The notes under the pieces: generated by a model
Database searches by the model: none
The model's input: only the letters and a program-made list of their open reading frames with translations
What the model was told of the DNA's origin: nothing
In this document: one piece after another, positions 51,909-60,469 of the stretch
Layout of the letters: each line of letters begins with the position of its first letter
How positions within the stretch are numbered: the first letter of the stretch is position 1
Translations under genes and position numbers: made by a program
Assembly: GCA_026129865.1 (NCBI GenBank)
Contig: JAHCHG010000014.1
Span: 1-64,000, forward strand
Length of the DNA: 64,000 nucleotides
Source: Pyrinomonadaceae bacterium
GTDB lineage: Bacteria > Acidobacteriota > Blastocatellia > Pyrinomonadales > Pyrinomonadaceae
Reading direction: 5' to 3'

Positions 51909-54149
51909 CTATAGGTCGCCGCAGCGGGAAATAGTCCATTTGTAAACGATCTTGCCGCCGAGCGGATCGTCAAAAGATTCTGTGCCCCAGATCTCTTCAA
52001 CGCTCTCTCCTGTTTTTAAAAGCCGCCGCATGGTTTTTGTTCGACTGAGCGGAGTGATGATCATATTGGCAAATTCTTCTGTCGTAGATTCCGCAGTCTG
52101 ATCTTCGTCAACCGGACAGGCAGATTCGGAAACCGTAAAACTGCGGCGTTTTGTGCCTTTGAACAGCTCGTAATTTGAGAGGTCCGGCGAGAGCGACAAG
52201 AGAAAATTGTCCGATAGATCAACTTTAATTGGAGATTTCCCGCTTTTGTCTACATTTAGCGTTATCGCTTCACGAATTCGCGCGCCGGAATCTTTGGACG
52301 CCTGATCGGAACAGCAAACATCGGCTTCACCTGTCCCTTCGAAAATATCCGAATTTTTCACCCGAACCGTTACATCAGCCGGAATCGGCGGTGTGTCGAA
52401 CGGCATATCCCGACGCCGGGGATTGAGATTCCAGGTAATCTCCGTCAATTCATTTACCGTTCTCGTGCCTTTCCTGGATACTGTTTTCACGACCGTCGAT
52501 TGACTAAAAGTCCTTTTATACTCGATCGTTCCCGCCCAATCTTCGGTGCAAAGCTCCCAATCTTTAACGGGCACGGTCAGCTTTCTAATGTCCCATTTCA
52601 TTCGAAATCCGAGTTCCGGAATTATTCCCAAAATAGCGATCGGACCGCCGGTCGCAATGCCGAGCGCAGCTCCGCCGATATCGATAAAATTCTGCGCCGT
52701 ATCGCGCGAAGATTTGAATGCAACAGCGATCTTAATTCCCGCCTTTTTTCTAACCGGAACGACCGGTTTATTGATAACTGCCGGAATTTTCGGAGCGCCG
52801 ACGAGGTTCATTTTGCTTTCACCGTTATCATCGGTGATCTGTTCAAGAGGATTTCGCTTTGCACCTTCGGGCGCTTTTAAATTTACGAAATTATCGAACT
52901 TTCCGGTTTTTGAGCTTCCCTGACCGGAAAAACTTGCGTCGTCCGTCAACTCCCAGGCGATGTCGCGCCCGGCAAGCGGTCCGTCGCTCGGCATACTGAA
53001 ATCGAGCCCGCTGGCTGTGTTAAGTGCGAGCCGGACACAGTTTAAAAACTGCAGATTTCCGACTTCAGCCCAAACACGCGCGGTCATTTCGCGGCTTTGA
53101 CCTTCGACACTATTTTTCGTCCGCTCGAGCGGCATCGGGTCCTCGATCTTCATTTCGCCTTTCAGCGTCATCATCGCCGCAACCAGCTTTGCCCAGGAAA
53201 GCGCGATGTTCACCAAACCGAGTCGAAATCCGATTTTTCCAAGTGTTTCCGAACCCTTCGTAGAAAGTGTCTCAGCGATCTTTTCCAAAAACTGCCCGTG
53301 CGCGGTTGTTATCCCGAGCGACGACGCATCCATCACCAGACTTTCGATATCGTTAGTCTGGCACGGCGGCGGCGAAAAATAATTTGCTTTGACCAAATTC
53401 AGCCGGTCATCTCGTTTTTGATCGAACCGGTTTTTCGCCGAAGCGTTCTGAGCAAAAGCGATAACGTCGCCGATCAAGCGGCGTTCCCAGAGCGATGTTT
53501 GAATTACGCTCAGCGGCACCGTCGCCGAATTGGTTGACAGGAGATCGACGCTCTGTTGAGAGTTTTTCCCGAGTTCGACGATCAGCCGAGCCCAGAACCT
53601 GACAAGTTTATTCGAAGAGTTCGCCGATGTCCGAAGATCGCGCATCATCAGCGACGCAACCTGCGAAGGCGGAATTTCCGGCGTGTCCTTCCCGATCTGA
53701 GTTGAAAGCTGCTCCACCGACGAAACGAAGCCGCGGCGCGATAGTTTCAGCATTCCGGCAACTTCGAAATCGTAAAATGCGATACCCATTCCGCTGCCGG
53801 TCGTCGGTTGATAAAGCACCTTTTGATTTTCGTTAATTATGAAAAATCCGGCGCGCTGGAGCGTTGTTATCAGCAGCGGAAGATTGTCTTCGTCGTAATC
53901 CGTCAAACGTTTTGCCAGCGCGGCGGCAAGCGCGTCGTTCGGCGCGCCGCCGAAATCTTCAGGCGCCGGAAGACCGCTCGCCGCAAAGTCATTGGCTGAA
54001 TCTTCGGGTTTGCTTTCGTCCGTCTTATCGGGGTCAAATTTTGAAACGGGCGAAGTTATCTTCGGAGCGGTCCGTGACGGTTTTTGAGCGAAAATTATAG
54101 TCGACTGAACCAGAATAAAAACGAGCAGTGCGGAGATAAGAATTTTCAT
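51909..54149 (-). CDS. Large secreted protein of unknown function
   Basis: 746 aa with signal peptide (MKILISALLVFILVQSTIIF). It has a Pro/Asp/Ser-rich linker after cleavage, a helical middle that includes VRFWARLIVELGKNSQQ, and a C-terminal part with several cysteines (DWELCTEDWAGTIEYKRTFS, GEADVCCSDQ). No domain recognised. It is third in a row of secreted proteins (gaps of 43 and 13 bp) that probably form one operon. Confidence 0.75.
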   Translation of the reverse strand: MKILISALLVFILVQSTIIFAQKPSRTAPKITSPVSKFDPDKTDESKPEDSANDFAASGLPAPEDFGGAPNDALAAALAKRLTDYDEDNLPLLITTLQRAGFFIINENQKVLYQPTTGSGMGIAFYDFEVAGMLKLSRRGFVSSVEQLSTQIGKDTPEIPPSQVASLMMRDLRTSANSSNKLVRFWARLIVELGKNSQQSVDLLSTNSATVPLSVIQTSLWERRLIGDVIAFAQNASAKNRFDQKRDDRLNLVKANYFSPPPCQTNDIESLVMDASSLGITTAHGQFLEKIAETLSTKGSETLGKIGFRLGLVNIALSWAKLVAAMMTLKGEMKIEDPMPLERTKNSVEGQSREMTARVWAEVGNLQFLNCVRLALNTASGLDFSMPSDGPLAGRDIAWELTDDASFSGQGSSKTGKFDNFVNLKAPEGAKRNPLEQITDDNGESKMNLVGAPKIPAVINKPVVPVRKKAGIKIAVAFKSSRDTAQNFIDIGGAALGIATGGPIAILGIIPELGFRMKWDIRKLTVPVKDWELCTEDWAGTIEYKRTFSQSTVVKTVSRKGTRTVNELTEITWNLNPRRRDMPFDTPPIPADVTVRVKNSDIFEGTGEADVCCSDQASKDSGARIREAITLNVDKSGKSPIKVDLSDNFLLSLSPDLSNYELFKGTKRRSFTVSESACPVDEDQTAESTTEEFANMIITPLSRTKTMRRLLKTGESVEEIWGTESFDDPLGGKIVYKWTISRCGDL

Positions 54150-54162
54150 AACCGTTAACCTT

Positions 54163-55446
54163 TTATTTCAATTTCGGCGTAATCTGAGACAGGGCTCTAT
54201 CGATCGCGGCTTTAACCGCGTCGTCGGCTTTTCCGTCAGCTTTTTCTTTGGCTGAACCGGACGCGATCACGGTTTTGCCGTCTCCCGAATAAAGCGTCAC
54301 GACAACTTCGGCTTCGGATTTACCGACCTTTGCTCCATCTTCATTGCCGGTAACCTTTCCGAAAAGCCCGCCGATCTTGCTGGCGCCGGATTCCTTTGCA
54401 GATTTGATCTCAACGCCGATCACGTTTCCGTAAGCTCCGCTGGCGATATCGTTTTGCGACATTACGATAACGCCGTCGATGGAATCGGAAGAAATTTTTG
54501 AAGCGAGATATTGCCTGATCGAATTTTGATTGATCTTCGATACACTGCCGGAAAAGAAATCGATCGCAACCGCCTTTTTCTTTGACGAACGTGCGCCGCT
54601 TGAATCGACGATATTTCCAGCCGCGATATTGTTCATGCTGAATGACATCAAACTTTGCTCGGAATTAACCTCGGCAAAACCTTTCGGAATTTCAAAAAGC
54701 GCAACGTCCAGTGATTCTTTTGAAAGGTCGAGGGTTTCGATAGATGAAACCATCGTGTCGTTCCTTAAAAGATCCGTCATCGTAGTTTTGCCTTCGAGCA
54801 TCATTCCCGGATATTTGTAAGAACCCTTCATTACAAACTTATCGCGGCATTTTTCTTCGGGTTTCCCTTCGCCGCGCGGCAGTTCTATCTGGCAAACGGC
54901 GTTTTCGGGAATTAGATAAACGAACCAGCCTTCTTCGACCAAACTCATTTTCCCTTCGCCCGAACACGAATCTTTTGATGTTTCGGAAAGCTGTTTTATG
55001 ATCAATTTCCGCGCCGTTAAACCGAACATTTGGCGTCGTTCGCCGGTGTCGGTCAGCGTGTACGTCCAGGTAACGGTTCCGCCCTTTACGGTTTCCGTTT
55101 TAGTCGACGGCGAAACCGGAGGCAGAGGTTTGTCGTCGGAAATGTAAAAAGGGTCGAGATAGTATTTTTTGGATCGTTCGTTGATCTTGACCGTTTGACG
55201 AAGGTCGCATTGCTTTATCTCGGTCAGCTGCGGCATCATTTGCGACATCATTTCGTCTTCGACTTCCATCCGATTCGCCGTCCGCTCGCGCATTCCTTTT
55301 ACCCAGATCGAACGTTCAAGGCTAAAACCGTCGCCGCCAGTTCCCATCGTCACCTTCTGCTTCAGCTTAAAATCGGCAAAAGCGGGATTGGTAAGCATTA
55401 ACAAAGTGGTCGACGCCGCGATTAAGAACAATGTAAATTTTTTCAT
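54163..55446 (-). CDS. Secreted protein, DUF4412-like N-terminus
   Basis: 427 aa with signal peptide (MKKFTLFLIAASTTLLMLTN, ending AFA). The first two thirds (KQKVTMGTGGDGFSLERSIW, VKGMRERTANRMEVED) have the pattern of beta-rich DUF4412-like proteins. The C-terminal part (NSIRQYLASKISSDSIDGVI, YSGDGKTVIASGSAKEKADG) resembles small envelope lipoproteins that assemble with curli/LPS-type machinery, but the match is weak. Member of the minus-strand secreted-protein operon. Confidence 0.72.
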   Translation of the reverse strand: MKKFTLFLIAASTTLLMLTNPAFADFKLKQKVTMGTGGDGFSLERSIWVKGMRERTANRMEVEDEMMSQMMPQLTEIKQCDLRQTVKINERSKKYYLDPFYISDDKPLPPVSPSTKTETVKGGTVTWTYTLTDTGERRQMFGLTARKLIIKQLSETSKDSCSGEGKMSLVEEGWFVYLIPENAVCQIELPRGEGKPEEKCRDKFVMKGSYKYPGMMLEGKTTMTDLLRNDTMVSSIETLDLSKESLDVALFEIPKGFAEVNSEQSLMSFSMNNIAAGNIVDSSGARSSKKKAVAIDFFSGSVSKINQNSIRQYLASKISSDSIDGVIVMSQNDIASGAYGNVIGVEIKSAKESGASKIGGLFGKVTGNEDGAKVGKSEAEVVVTLYSGDGKTVIASGSAKEKADGKADDAVKAAIDRALSQITPKLK

Positions 55447-55489
55447 TTCGTACTCCTATGCCGTAGATAAAATTCGATACGCTTCTGCA

Positions 55490-56914
55490 TTATTTTTTCC
55501 CGTAAACGCTATAAATACCGCTGCCCGGATTTTTGGCGTCGAGAAGGTTTAAAAGCCTCGCACCCTTGATGCAGGACCAATGCGCGTTGTAGGTTTTTGG
55601 ACCTGATTCGATCTTTGAAAACTGGATCTGCCAGTTATTTAGGACGCTAAATTTTCCCGCCGAACTCACATTCGCAAATTTCATATTTCCGACCATTCCA
55701 TTAACAACCAATAGTTTCCAGTTATATGAATTTCCGTTACCGAATATAAATTCTTCTTTTGACTGGTTGATATTCATGCCCGCGTAGTTTCCGGTGTAAA
55801 CGTTGTAAAGCTGTTGAACGACGGAAAAATCGCTTGTCCAGGTACCGTTGAAATCGCTCTCGGCGATAGCAAATTTGTTGTAATTTGCCATTTGAATCAG
55901 CGGTATCAAAAGATCGCTTTCGCTATCCCACTTTATTGCTTCAGGATCAAATTTGAATTGCTGAACAAAACTGTTTTTGTCGGGAGCGACAAACTCTATC
56001 CAGCCGACATTTCCTTGTCTGAAAAGTAGAACGAATTTCGATTTTCCCGTGGCATTATCGGTGGCGGTTCCCATTCCCAGATACGGTCTGTTATAGGTTG
56101 TTATATATGCCGTCTTGTAATTTTTCAGATTGCTGTATCGCGGCGCGACCAGAATATTCCATGCGGCGTTTGTCAGCGGTTCGGGATCGGCGGGAAAAAC
56201 GGTCCCTTCTTTCGGATAATGAATTAACACCTTGATGTTTCCTTTGACAACTTCAACCCAATCTTCCTGTTCGATGCTCGTCCAGCCGTCGTCAAAGTTC
56301 GTTTCGTTAAACTTAAAACCGGTTTTTTTCGCGGATTGAGTTTTGCCGCTCGGCTGTATCGAAGTTTGCGGTTTCTGCACTGTCTCTGACGATGTTTTCT
56401 GCGGAATTTTCTCTAGATCTATCGAACCTAAAAACTGTTCAACCGTTTGCTGAAACGCGTCGGTATTGGTCAAAACCAGAATGTTGACCATCTTGCTGCC
56501 GCCCGTCATGGTTATCAGCATTGCGGCGCCTTTTTTGCCGTCGCTTTCATAGACCGCGATACCGGTTTCCGCCGTCCAGCCGTTTTCGCTAATCGACGGC
56601 TGCATTTCCGGTTTGTCCGCGGGCGCGACTGTTTCCTTGACTATCGTTTCCCACGCAGCATCAAAATTTGCTTTCGAATCGCTCGACGCCGGGAGCGATT
56701 TGAAAAGCGTGATGATGCAAATACCGCCATCGGTATTTTCAGCGCCGAATTGGACGGCATTTGCCAGCAGCTCCTTTTGCCAGCCTTTTGGAGTTTGGAA
56801 TGAAGCGATGTCAAATTTTTCTACCGTTCCGCGGGAACCCGTCTCTTTCTGGGCAAATATCGATTGTGCGGAAATCAGCAACACGGCTAAAATCAACAGG
56901 CGGCTTCTAATCAT
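55490..56914 (-). CDS. Secreted protein of unknown function, first in the operon
   Basis: 474 aa with signal peptide (MIRSRLLILAVLLISAQSIF, ending AQK). Two parts: a globular N-terminal domain (residues 30-160; FQTPKGWQKELLANAVQFGA) and a C-terminal region with FDGTWTS-like beta repeats, joined by a Ser/Thr/Gln linker near residue 180. The DFNGTWTSDFSVVQQLYNV stretch recalls lipocalin-like proteins of Acidobacteriota. It is divergent from the ECF sigma gene at 57201, so the two share a 286-bp promoter region. Confidence 0.75.
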   Translation of the reverse strand: MIRSRLLILAVLLISAQSIFAQKETGSRGTVEKFDIASFQTPKGWQKELLANAVQFGAENTDGGICIITLFKSLPASSDSKANFDAAWETIVKETVAPADKPEMQPSISENGWTAETGIAVYESDGKKGAAMLITMTGGSKMVNILVLTNTDAFQQTVEQFLGSIDLEKIPQKTSSETVQKPQTSIQPSGKTQSAKKTGFKFNETNFDDGWTSIEQEDWVEVVKGNIKVLIHYPKEGTVFPADPEPLTNAAWNILVAPRYSNLKNYKTAYITTYNRPYLGMGTATDNATGKSKFVLLFRQGNVGWIEFVAPDKNSFVQQFKFDPEAIKWDSESDLLIPLIQMANYNKFAIAESDFNGTWTSDFSVVQQLYNVYTGNYAGMNINQSKEEFIFGNGNSYNWKLLVVNGMVGNMKFANVSSAGKFSVLNNWQIQFSKIESGPKTYNAHWSCIKGARLLNLLDAKNPGSGIYSVYGKK

Positions 56915-57200
56915 TTTCGTTTCTCCGTCAATTGTCTTTAAACTTTTTCTGTCAGCCCACTCCGCGAGATTTAATCGCGGAATGGCTCATGGAAATGTTC
57001 CAACGGCTAGAAAACGGCTCGGTTAACATCAAGCCGATATCTGCTTTTACTTTCCCTGGCTCGGTCAGGTGCTGGGAAATTAGGTTGGCGCGGGAAAGGC
57101 AATTCTTACGAACCTGCGCGTTTAAAAACGAATTTTCGGTTTCTGCGAGATTAATGACAACGTCCAGAGGTTTTCTCTGCTAAAATTTTCCTGAACTCCT

Positions 57201-57761
57201 ATGTCGAATGAAGTAAACTTGCTGCTCGAAAACATCAGAACCGGAAACAGGAGCCAAAATAGCGAGGCTTTGGATAAGCTTTTGCCTATCGTTTACAAAG
57301 AACTTCGCAAGCTCGCCGCCAGCTTTTTAAACCGCGAACATGCCGTTTCGCTTCAAACCACCGAACTCGTTCACGAAGCATATTTCAAATTAACGAATCA
57401 GCGATCAGTCGATTGGGAAAACCGCGGACAGTTTTTCGCTATCGCAGCACAGGCGATGCGGCGAATCCTGATCGATGCCGCGCGGGCGCGAAGAACGCTT
57501 AAGCACGGTGTCGAGAAAGTGTCGCTCGACGATATGCCGCTCATTACGACGTCGATGGATCACAGCTTGATCGATCTGGACGACGCGTTAAAGGAGCTTG
57601 AAAAATTTGACGAGCGGCAATGCCGGATTGTTGAACTGCGTTACTTTTCAGGCTTAACGATCGAGGAAACCGCAGAGGTGCTTGATATCTCTCCGGCAAC
57701 TGTAAAACGCGAATGGGCGATCGCAAAAGCCTGGCTTTTTCAGAAGATCAATCGATCTTGA
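57201..57761 (+). CDS. ECF sigma factor (TIGR02999-type)
   Basis: 186 aa. Region 2 (LPIVYKELRKLAASFLNREH, TTELVHEAYFKL, FFAIAAQAMRRILIDAARAR) and region 4 (FDERQCRIVELRYFSGLTIE, ETAEVLDISPATVKREWAIA) match the Planctomycetes/Acidobacteria-type ECF sigma family in which sigma factors are paired with large Ser/Thr kinases. The kinase gene starts 86 bp downstream on the same strand. It would direct transcription of envelope functions, perhaps the divergent secreted-protein operon. Confidence 0.9.
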   Translation: MSNEVNLLLENIRTGNRSQNSEALDKLLPIVYKELRKLAASFLNREHAVSLQTTELVHEAYFKLTNQRSVDWENRGQFFAIAAQAMRRILIDAARARRTLKHGVEKVSLDDMPLITTSMDHSLIDLDDALKELEKFDERQCRIVELRYFSGLTIEETAEVLDISPATVKREWAIAKAWLFQKINRS

Positions 57762-57847
57762 GCCGGTAAGAAGATTTTAGACGCGTAGTTTATTGAATCA
57801 AGTTCCGTCGCAGTTTCCAAGTAACTTGGCTCCGTGATCGTCGCAAT

Positions 57848-60421
57848 ATGAATACCGCCGAATGGCTTCAAATTAAGGATCTGGTTTCTCAAGCAATCGA
57901 TCTGCCCGACGATCAGCGTGTGCGCTTTCTCGCGTCAATATCCGACAGCACGATCCGTACGGAAGTCAAAGACCTGCTCGCTTCCATGTCGGATTCAGCG
58001 GATTTTATCGAAACTCCGCTGATGGTAGAGCTTGGTGCCGTTGAAAATGAGATCGTCGACCGTTTGATCGGAACCACGATCGGAAATTATTCCCTGTTGA
58101 AAAGGCTCGGTTCGGGAGGAATGGGAGCTGTTTATCTTGCAAAACGTGAAAATGCAGATTTTACACAGTTTGCCGCGCTCAAGATCATCAAGCGCGGTAT
58201 GGATTCGGAAGCGATCGTCCAGCGTTTTTCGAACGAACGGAGGATCTTATCTTCGCTCAAACATCCGAATATTGCGCAATTGATCGACGGCGGAATTTCT
58301 GCGGACGGTTTGCCGTTTTTCGTCATGGAATATGTCGAAGGCGAGCCTTTGAACGAGTTTTGCCGAATTCACGATCTTGGGCTCGAAGAGCGGCTCGATA
58401 TTTTCCGTAAGATCTGTTCCGCGGTCGAACATGCTCATAAAAACCTCGTCGTCCATCGCGATCTAAAGCCTTCCAACATTATCGTAACCGAAGATAGCGT
58501 CCCAAAATTGCTTGATTTCGGAATCGCAAAGGTTTTGGCGAACCAGGAAACTCTTGCCACGGAAACCGGCGCGTTTGGAAAAATGCTTACGCCGGAATAT
58601 GCGTCGCCCGAACAAATAGCCGGAAAACCCGTTACGACGACGTCAGATGTTTATTCGCTCGGGGTTATTCTTTACGAACTTCTCACGAACCAAAGACCGT
58701 TCGATTTTCGCGGCAGATCATACGAAGACTTGATAGATACGGCAAAAAGAACCGAACCGCCGCGACCGAGCCAAACGGCTTCCCGCAGCGGATTAACTTC
58801 CGAGGAAGGTTCGCGTGCTTTTTCCGTTCCGAAACGTCTGCTTCAGGGCGATCTGGACAATATTATTTTAAAAGCGCTGCGGACGGATCCTTCTGAGCGG
58901 TACGATTCCGTTCGGCAGTTTTCCGAAGATATTTCGCGTTATTTGACCGGAAAACCGGTTCATGCAAGACCGCAAACAGCGCGATACCGATTCGAAAAAT
59001 ATTATATGCGCCATAAGATCGCCGTTTTGTCCGCGGCGATGGTTTTGATCTCGCTTATCACGGGAATTTCGATCGCAACGTGGCAGGCAATTGCCGCCAG
59101 CCGTGAAAGATCGATCGCGGAACGGCGTTTTAGAGAGGTCAGGGAAATGGCAAATTCTTTGATGTTCGACATTCACGACTCAATCAAAGATCTGCCGGGT
59201 ACGACTCCTGCACGAAAACTTCTTGTCGAAAAGGCGCTTGCTTATCTCGATCAGCTTTCCGCGGAGTCTACCGACGACGATACGTTAAAGATCGAACTGG
59301 CAAACGGTTACGAAAAGATCGCAGACGTGCAGGGCGGTGCAATGGGATCGAATTTGGGAGATTCTTCCGGTGCGCTTGCCAGTTATGCAAAGGCTCTTGC
59401 GATCCGAGAAGAACTCGCCGAAAAAAGCGGCAGCGGCGAACAACAATACGCGGCGGCGATCCTTCACAGCAAATCGTTTCAGGTTTTAATGCTTCTCAAC
59501 GATTTTGAGAAGGCGGAAATTCATTCAAGCCTTTCAATTGAGATCCTCGCAAAACTCACCGCCGCACAGCCCGGCAATTCTGTTTACAGAATTACCGCCG
59601 CCCGTTTTTATCTGGAGCGAGGCGATCTGCTTGCCTCGCTCGCCACCGGAGACGCGAACTTGGCGTTGGAAAACTACCGACAGAGCATCATCGCCGCGGA
59701 ATCGGTTCCGGAAAACGGAGAGTTAGATCAAAAGGCTGCGGATGGGTTGACCCTGCGGGAAAAGATCTTGAGCGTTGAACAGATGGCGTATCGGCGGATC
59801 GGTCAAAATGCGATCGTCAGAAAACAGCCGGAAGAAGCGTTTGCAAATTACGAAAAGGCATTGGAAAAAAGCAGACAGCTGGCGGCGCAGAACGATCCGC
59901 CGAAACCGCAGCATCAGATCGTTTTGGCTATATCGCTGGGAAATCTTGCCCGCGCGCAGGCAGATGACGGTGATCTCGAAAAGGCGATTGCAAATGCCGC
60001 AAATATGCTGGAAATTTGTGAAAAGGTCGCTAACGACGATCCGAAAAATTATTTGGCAGTTAGTCAACTTTCGCTTGCGCACGAAAGCCTCGGGTCCGTT
60101 TATTTTAAACTTCGAAACTTTCCGAGAGCATTGGAAAATCTTGGGGAAGCTCGCCGGATTCAGGAAGCTATCAAACAAGATCATCCGGAAGATATTTACA
60201 ACATCGGCAATTTGGGTGAAACGTACGCATTCATCGGCGTGATCCATGAAGAACTCGCGAAAAGCAGAACGCGCCGGACGGAAAATCTGGCAACTGCTGC
60301 CGGATGGCATCGGCAGAGCCTCGATATTTGGCTGGAATTGGAACGAAACGGCACACTTCCCGCCTACTACGGCGGAAAGATCGAAGAGCAAAGGAAAGCT
60401 CTCGCGCGTTGCCGGATCTGA
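57848..60421 (+). CDS. Membrane Ser/Thr kinase with TPR sensor region
   Basis: 857 aa. The N-terminus has the short helical domain typical of sigma-linked kinases (IDLPDDQRVRFLASI). The Hanks kinase domain spans residues 81-360 with LGSGGMGAVYLAK, Lys112, VVHRDLKPSN (Asp205) and DFG (Asp223). A membrane helix at about 390-412 (VLSAAMVLISLITGISIA) leads to roughly 440 residues of TPR-like repeats (GSNLGDSSGALASYAKALAI, EEAFANYEKALEKSRQLA). All kinase residues are intact. It probably reads an envelope signal and phosphorylates the co-encoded sigma factor's control chain. Confidence 0.9.
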   Translation: MNTAEWLQIKDLVSQAIDLPDDQRVRFLASISDSTIRTEVKDLLASMSDSADFIETPLMVELGAVENEIVDRLIGTTIGNYSLLKRLGSGGMGAVYLAKRENADFTQFAALKIIKRGMDSEAIVQRFSNERRILSSLKHPNIAQLIDGGISADGLPFFVMEYVEGEPLNEFCRIHDLGLEERLDIFRKICSAVEHAHKNLVVHRDLKPSNIIVTEDSVPKLLDFGIAKVLANQETLATETGAFGKMLTPEYASPEQIAGKPVTTTSDVYSLGVILYELLTNQRPFDFRGRSYEDLIDTAKRTEPPRPSQTASRSGLTSEEGSRAFSVPKRLLQGDLDNIILKALRTDPSERYDSVRQFSEDISRYLTGKPVHARPQTARYRFEKYYMRHKIAVLSAAMVLISLITGISIATWQAIAASRERSIAERRFREVREMANSLMFDIHDSIKDLPGTTPARKLLVEKALAYLDQLSAESTDDDTLKIELANGYEKIADVQGGAMGSNLGDSSGALASYAKALAIREELAEKSGSGEQQYAAAILHSKSFQVLMLLNDFEKAEIHSSLSIEILAKLTAAQPGNSVYRITAARFYLERGDLLASLATGDANLALENYRQSIIAAESVPENGELDQKAADGLTLREKILSVEQMAYRRIGQNAIVRKQPEEAFANYEKALEKSRQLAAQNDPPKPQHQIVLAISLGNLARAQADDGDLEKAIANAANMLEICEKVANDDPKNYLAVSQLSLAHESLGSVYFKLRNFPRALENLGEARRIQEAIKQDHPEDIYNIGNLGETYAFIGVIHEELAKSRTRRTENLATAAGWHRQSLDIWLELERNGTLPAYYGGKIEEQRKALARCRI

Positions 60422-60469
60422 AAACGCAGCCGTTCGGTTTCACTTGCTGCGAAAACGATCCCAAAGCCT

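Noticed and set aside
56932-57183. 83-codon open frame upstream of the ECF sigma gene
   Set aside because: Composition is atypical, no ribosome site is present, and it covers the shared promoter region of two divergent genes.
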